A stretch of DNA of 6,790 nt. Source: Chloroflexota bacterium. Lineage in GTDB: Bacteria > Chloroflexota > Chloroflexia > Thermomicrobiales > UBA6265. Shown piece after piece: positions 6,032-6,790 of the stretch. Below the pieces are notes generated by a model. It was given only the letters and a program-made list of their open reading frames with translations, did no database searches and was not told the DNA's origin. Position numbers and translations under genes: made by a program. Positions within the stretch are counted from its first letter, which is position 1. Each line of letters starts with the position of its first letter. The DNA lies in the NCBI GenBank assembly GCA_023415845.1, contig JAEZJB010000320.1, forward strand, positions 1 to 6,790, given 5' to 3'.

Positions 6032-6790
6032 CTAGGGGAAGATCGAGCGACCGTCGATGATGCGGCTGACGTCGCCGAAGGCCACGATGAACATGATGCC
6101 GAGCAGGATCACCATGCCGGCGAGGTGGACGAGTCCCTCCTTCTCGGGAGAGATGCGGCGTCCGCCACGCAGGACCTCGATGAGGACAAAGAGGAGGCGA
6201 CCGCCGTCAAGCGCAGGCAGGGGGAGTAGATTGAGAACGCCGAGGCCGACCGAAATGACGACCATGATGGTGGCGATGGTGACCCAGGCGGGAAGGGCAC
6301 TCTGGGTGAGCAACTCGCTGGTCATCTGCCCCATGCCGACAGGTCCGACCAGATCGTCCGGATTGACACCCTGGGTGACCATGTCGCGGAGGCCAGCGAA
6401 GGTGCCCGTGGTGATATCCCAGAACTGCGCGAGCCCCTCGGGGATGACCTGACTGGCGGGAACGGATTCGAAGGTGCGGGCGACGATACCGTCAACGCCA
6501 AGCGCTTCGTACGGGCTGTCGACGCGACCATTGACGCCAATCACCTCGATGATGGAGGAACCGCTCTCGGCGGCGGGCACAGCGAGGTCGATTGTGACAT
6601 CGCGACCTTCGCGCTGGACATCGACAGCGACGGTGGATCCTGCAGCGGCGCCGAGCAGATCGACGAATGACTGGGCGTCGGTGACGGGCTGGCCGTCGAT
6701 CGCGACGATCTGGTCGCCAGGGTAGAACATGGCCTGCGCGGCGGGGCTGCCCTGCTCGACCTGGGTCAGCACCACGGCCGGTGTCGGCAT
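6032..6790 (-). CDS. rseP: RseP-type M50 site-2 protease, C-terminal part (N-terminus beyond window)
   Basis: This is an intramembrane zinc metalloprotease of the RseP/RasP family, which cuts membrane-anchored regulators such as anti-sigma factors and also remnant signal peptides. Only the last 252 codons are here. The catalytic HExxH helix is expected upstream of 6790, and the ATG at the very edge is not taken as the true start. A PDZ domain occupies about visible residues 5-70, with SPAAQA and FYPGDQIVAIDGQPV. GPVGM at 149-153 is the usual motif before the last membrane part. A helix at about 168-186 leads into NLLPLPALDGG (187-197), whose Asp195 is the third zinc ligand. A final helix spans about 221-239, and the gene stops with TAG at 6032. 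In many bacteria this gene lies between dxr and ispG; ispG follows here, and dxr may lie beyond 6790. The two share genomic position rather than a pathway. Confidence 0.93.
   Translation of the reverse strand: MPTPAVVLTQVEQGSPAAQAMFYPGDQIVAIDGQPVTDAQSFVDLLGAAAGSTVAVDVQREGRDVTIDLAVPAAESGSSIIEVIGVNGRVDSPYEALGVDGIVARTFESVPASQVIPEGLAQFWDITTGTFAGLRDMVTQGVNPDDLVGPVGMGQMTSELLTQSALPAWVTIATIMVVISVGLGVLNLLPLPALDGGRLLFVLIEVLRGGRRISPEKEGLVHLAGMVILLGIMFIVAFGDVSRIIDGRSIFP

Overview
The window is GC-rich, and every convincing gene lies on the minus strand, so transcription runs from high to low coordinates. The long plus-strand reading frames are antisense shadows of these genes. The RseP-type M50 protease followed by ispG matches the dxr-rseP-ispG order seen in several bacterial phyla. 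That order, the GC-rich coding and the NitT/TauT-type transporter would fit a Chloroflexota (Thermomicrobia-like) bacterium. This assignment is an inference from style, because no taxonomic marker is present.

From right to left, the layout is as follows. (1) 6032-6790 is the C-terminal part of an RseP-type site-2 protease, whose N-terminal half lies outside the window. (2) 5618-6031 is a 414-bp intergenic stretch. It holds a perfect 14-bp hairpin terminator just after the protease gene and then the leader of ispG. (3) 4436-5617 is a complete ispG with all three iron-sulfur cysteines. (4) 4304-4435 is a 132-bp gap with a perfect 12-bp hairpin. (5) 1-4303 is a tightly packed four-gene unit: an exported NMT1/SsuA-like substrate-binding protein, an ABC ATPase, an ABC permease fused in frame to a MenA/UbiA-type prenyltransferase, and a membrane-anchored metallophosphoesterase cut by the left edge. 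Successive junctions overlap by 4, 4 and 1 bases, so translation is probably coupled.

The most notable item is the 566-residue fusion at 670-2370. Residues 1 to about 262 form a complete NitT/TauT-type permease with an EAA loop. Residues from about 272 to the end form a complete MenA-like enzyme with both Asp-rich motifs. No start codon lies near the boundary, so the second half should not be made separately. Together with the binding protein, ATPase and phosphoesterase, this suggests a module that imports a small molecule, possibly aromatic, and prenylates it at the membrane. The neighbouring ispG contributes to the isoprenoid donor pool. The substrate is unknown, and the coupling of import to prenylation is a hypothesis.
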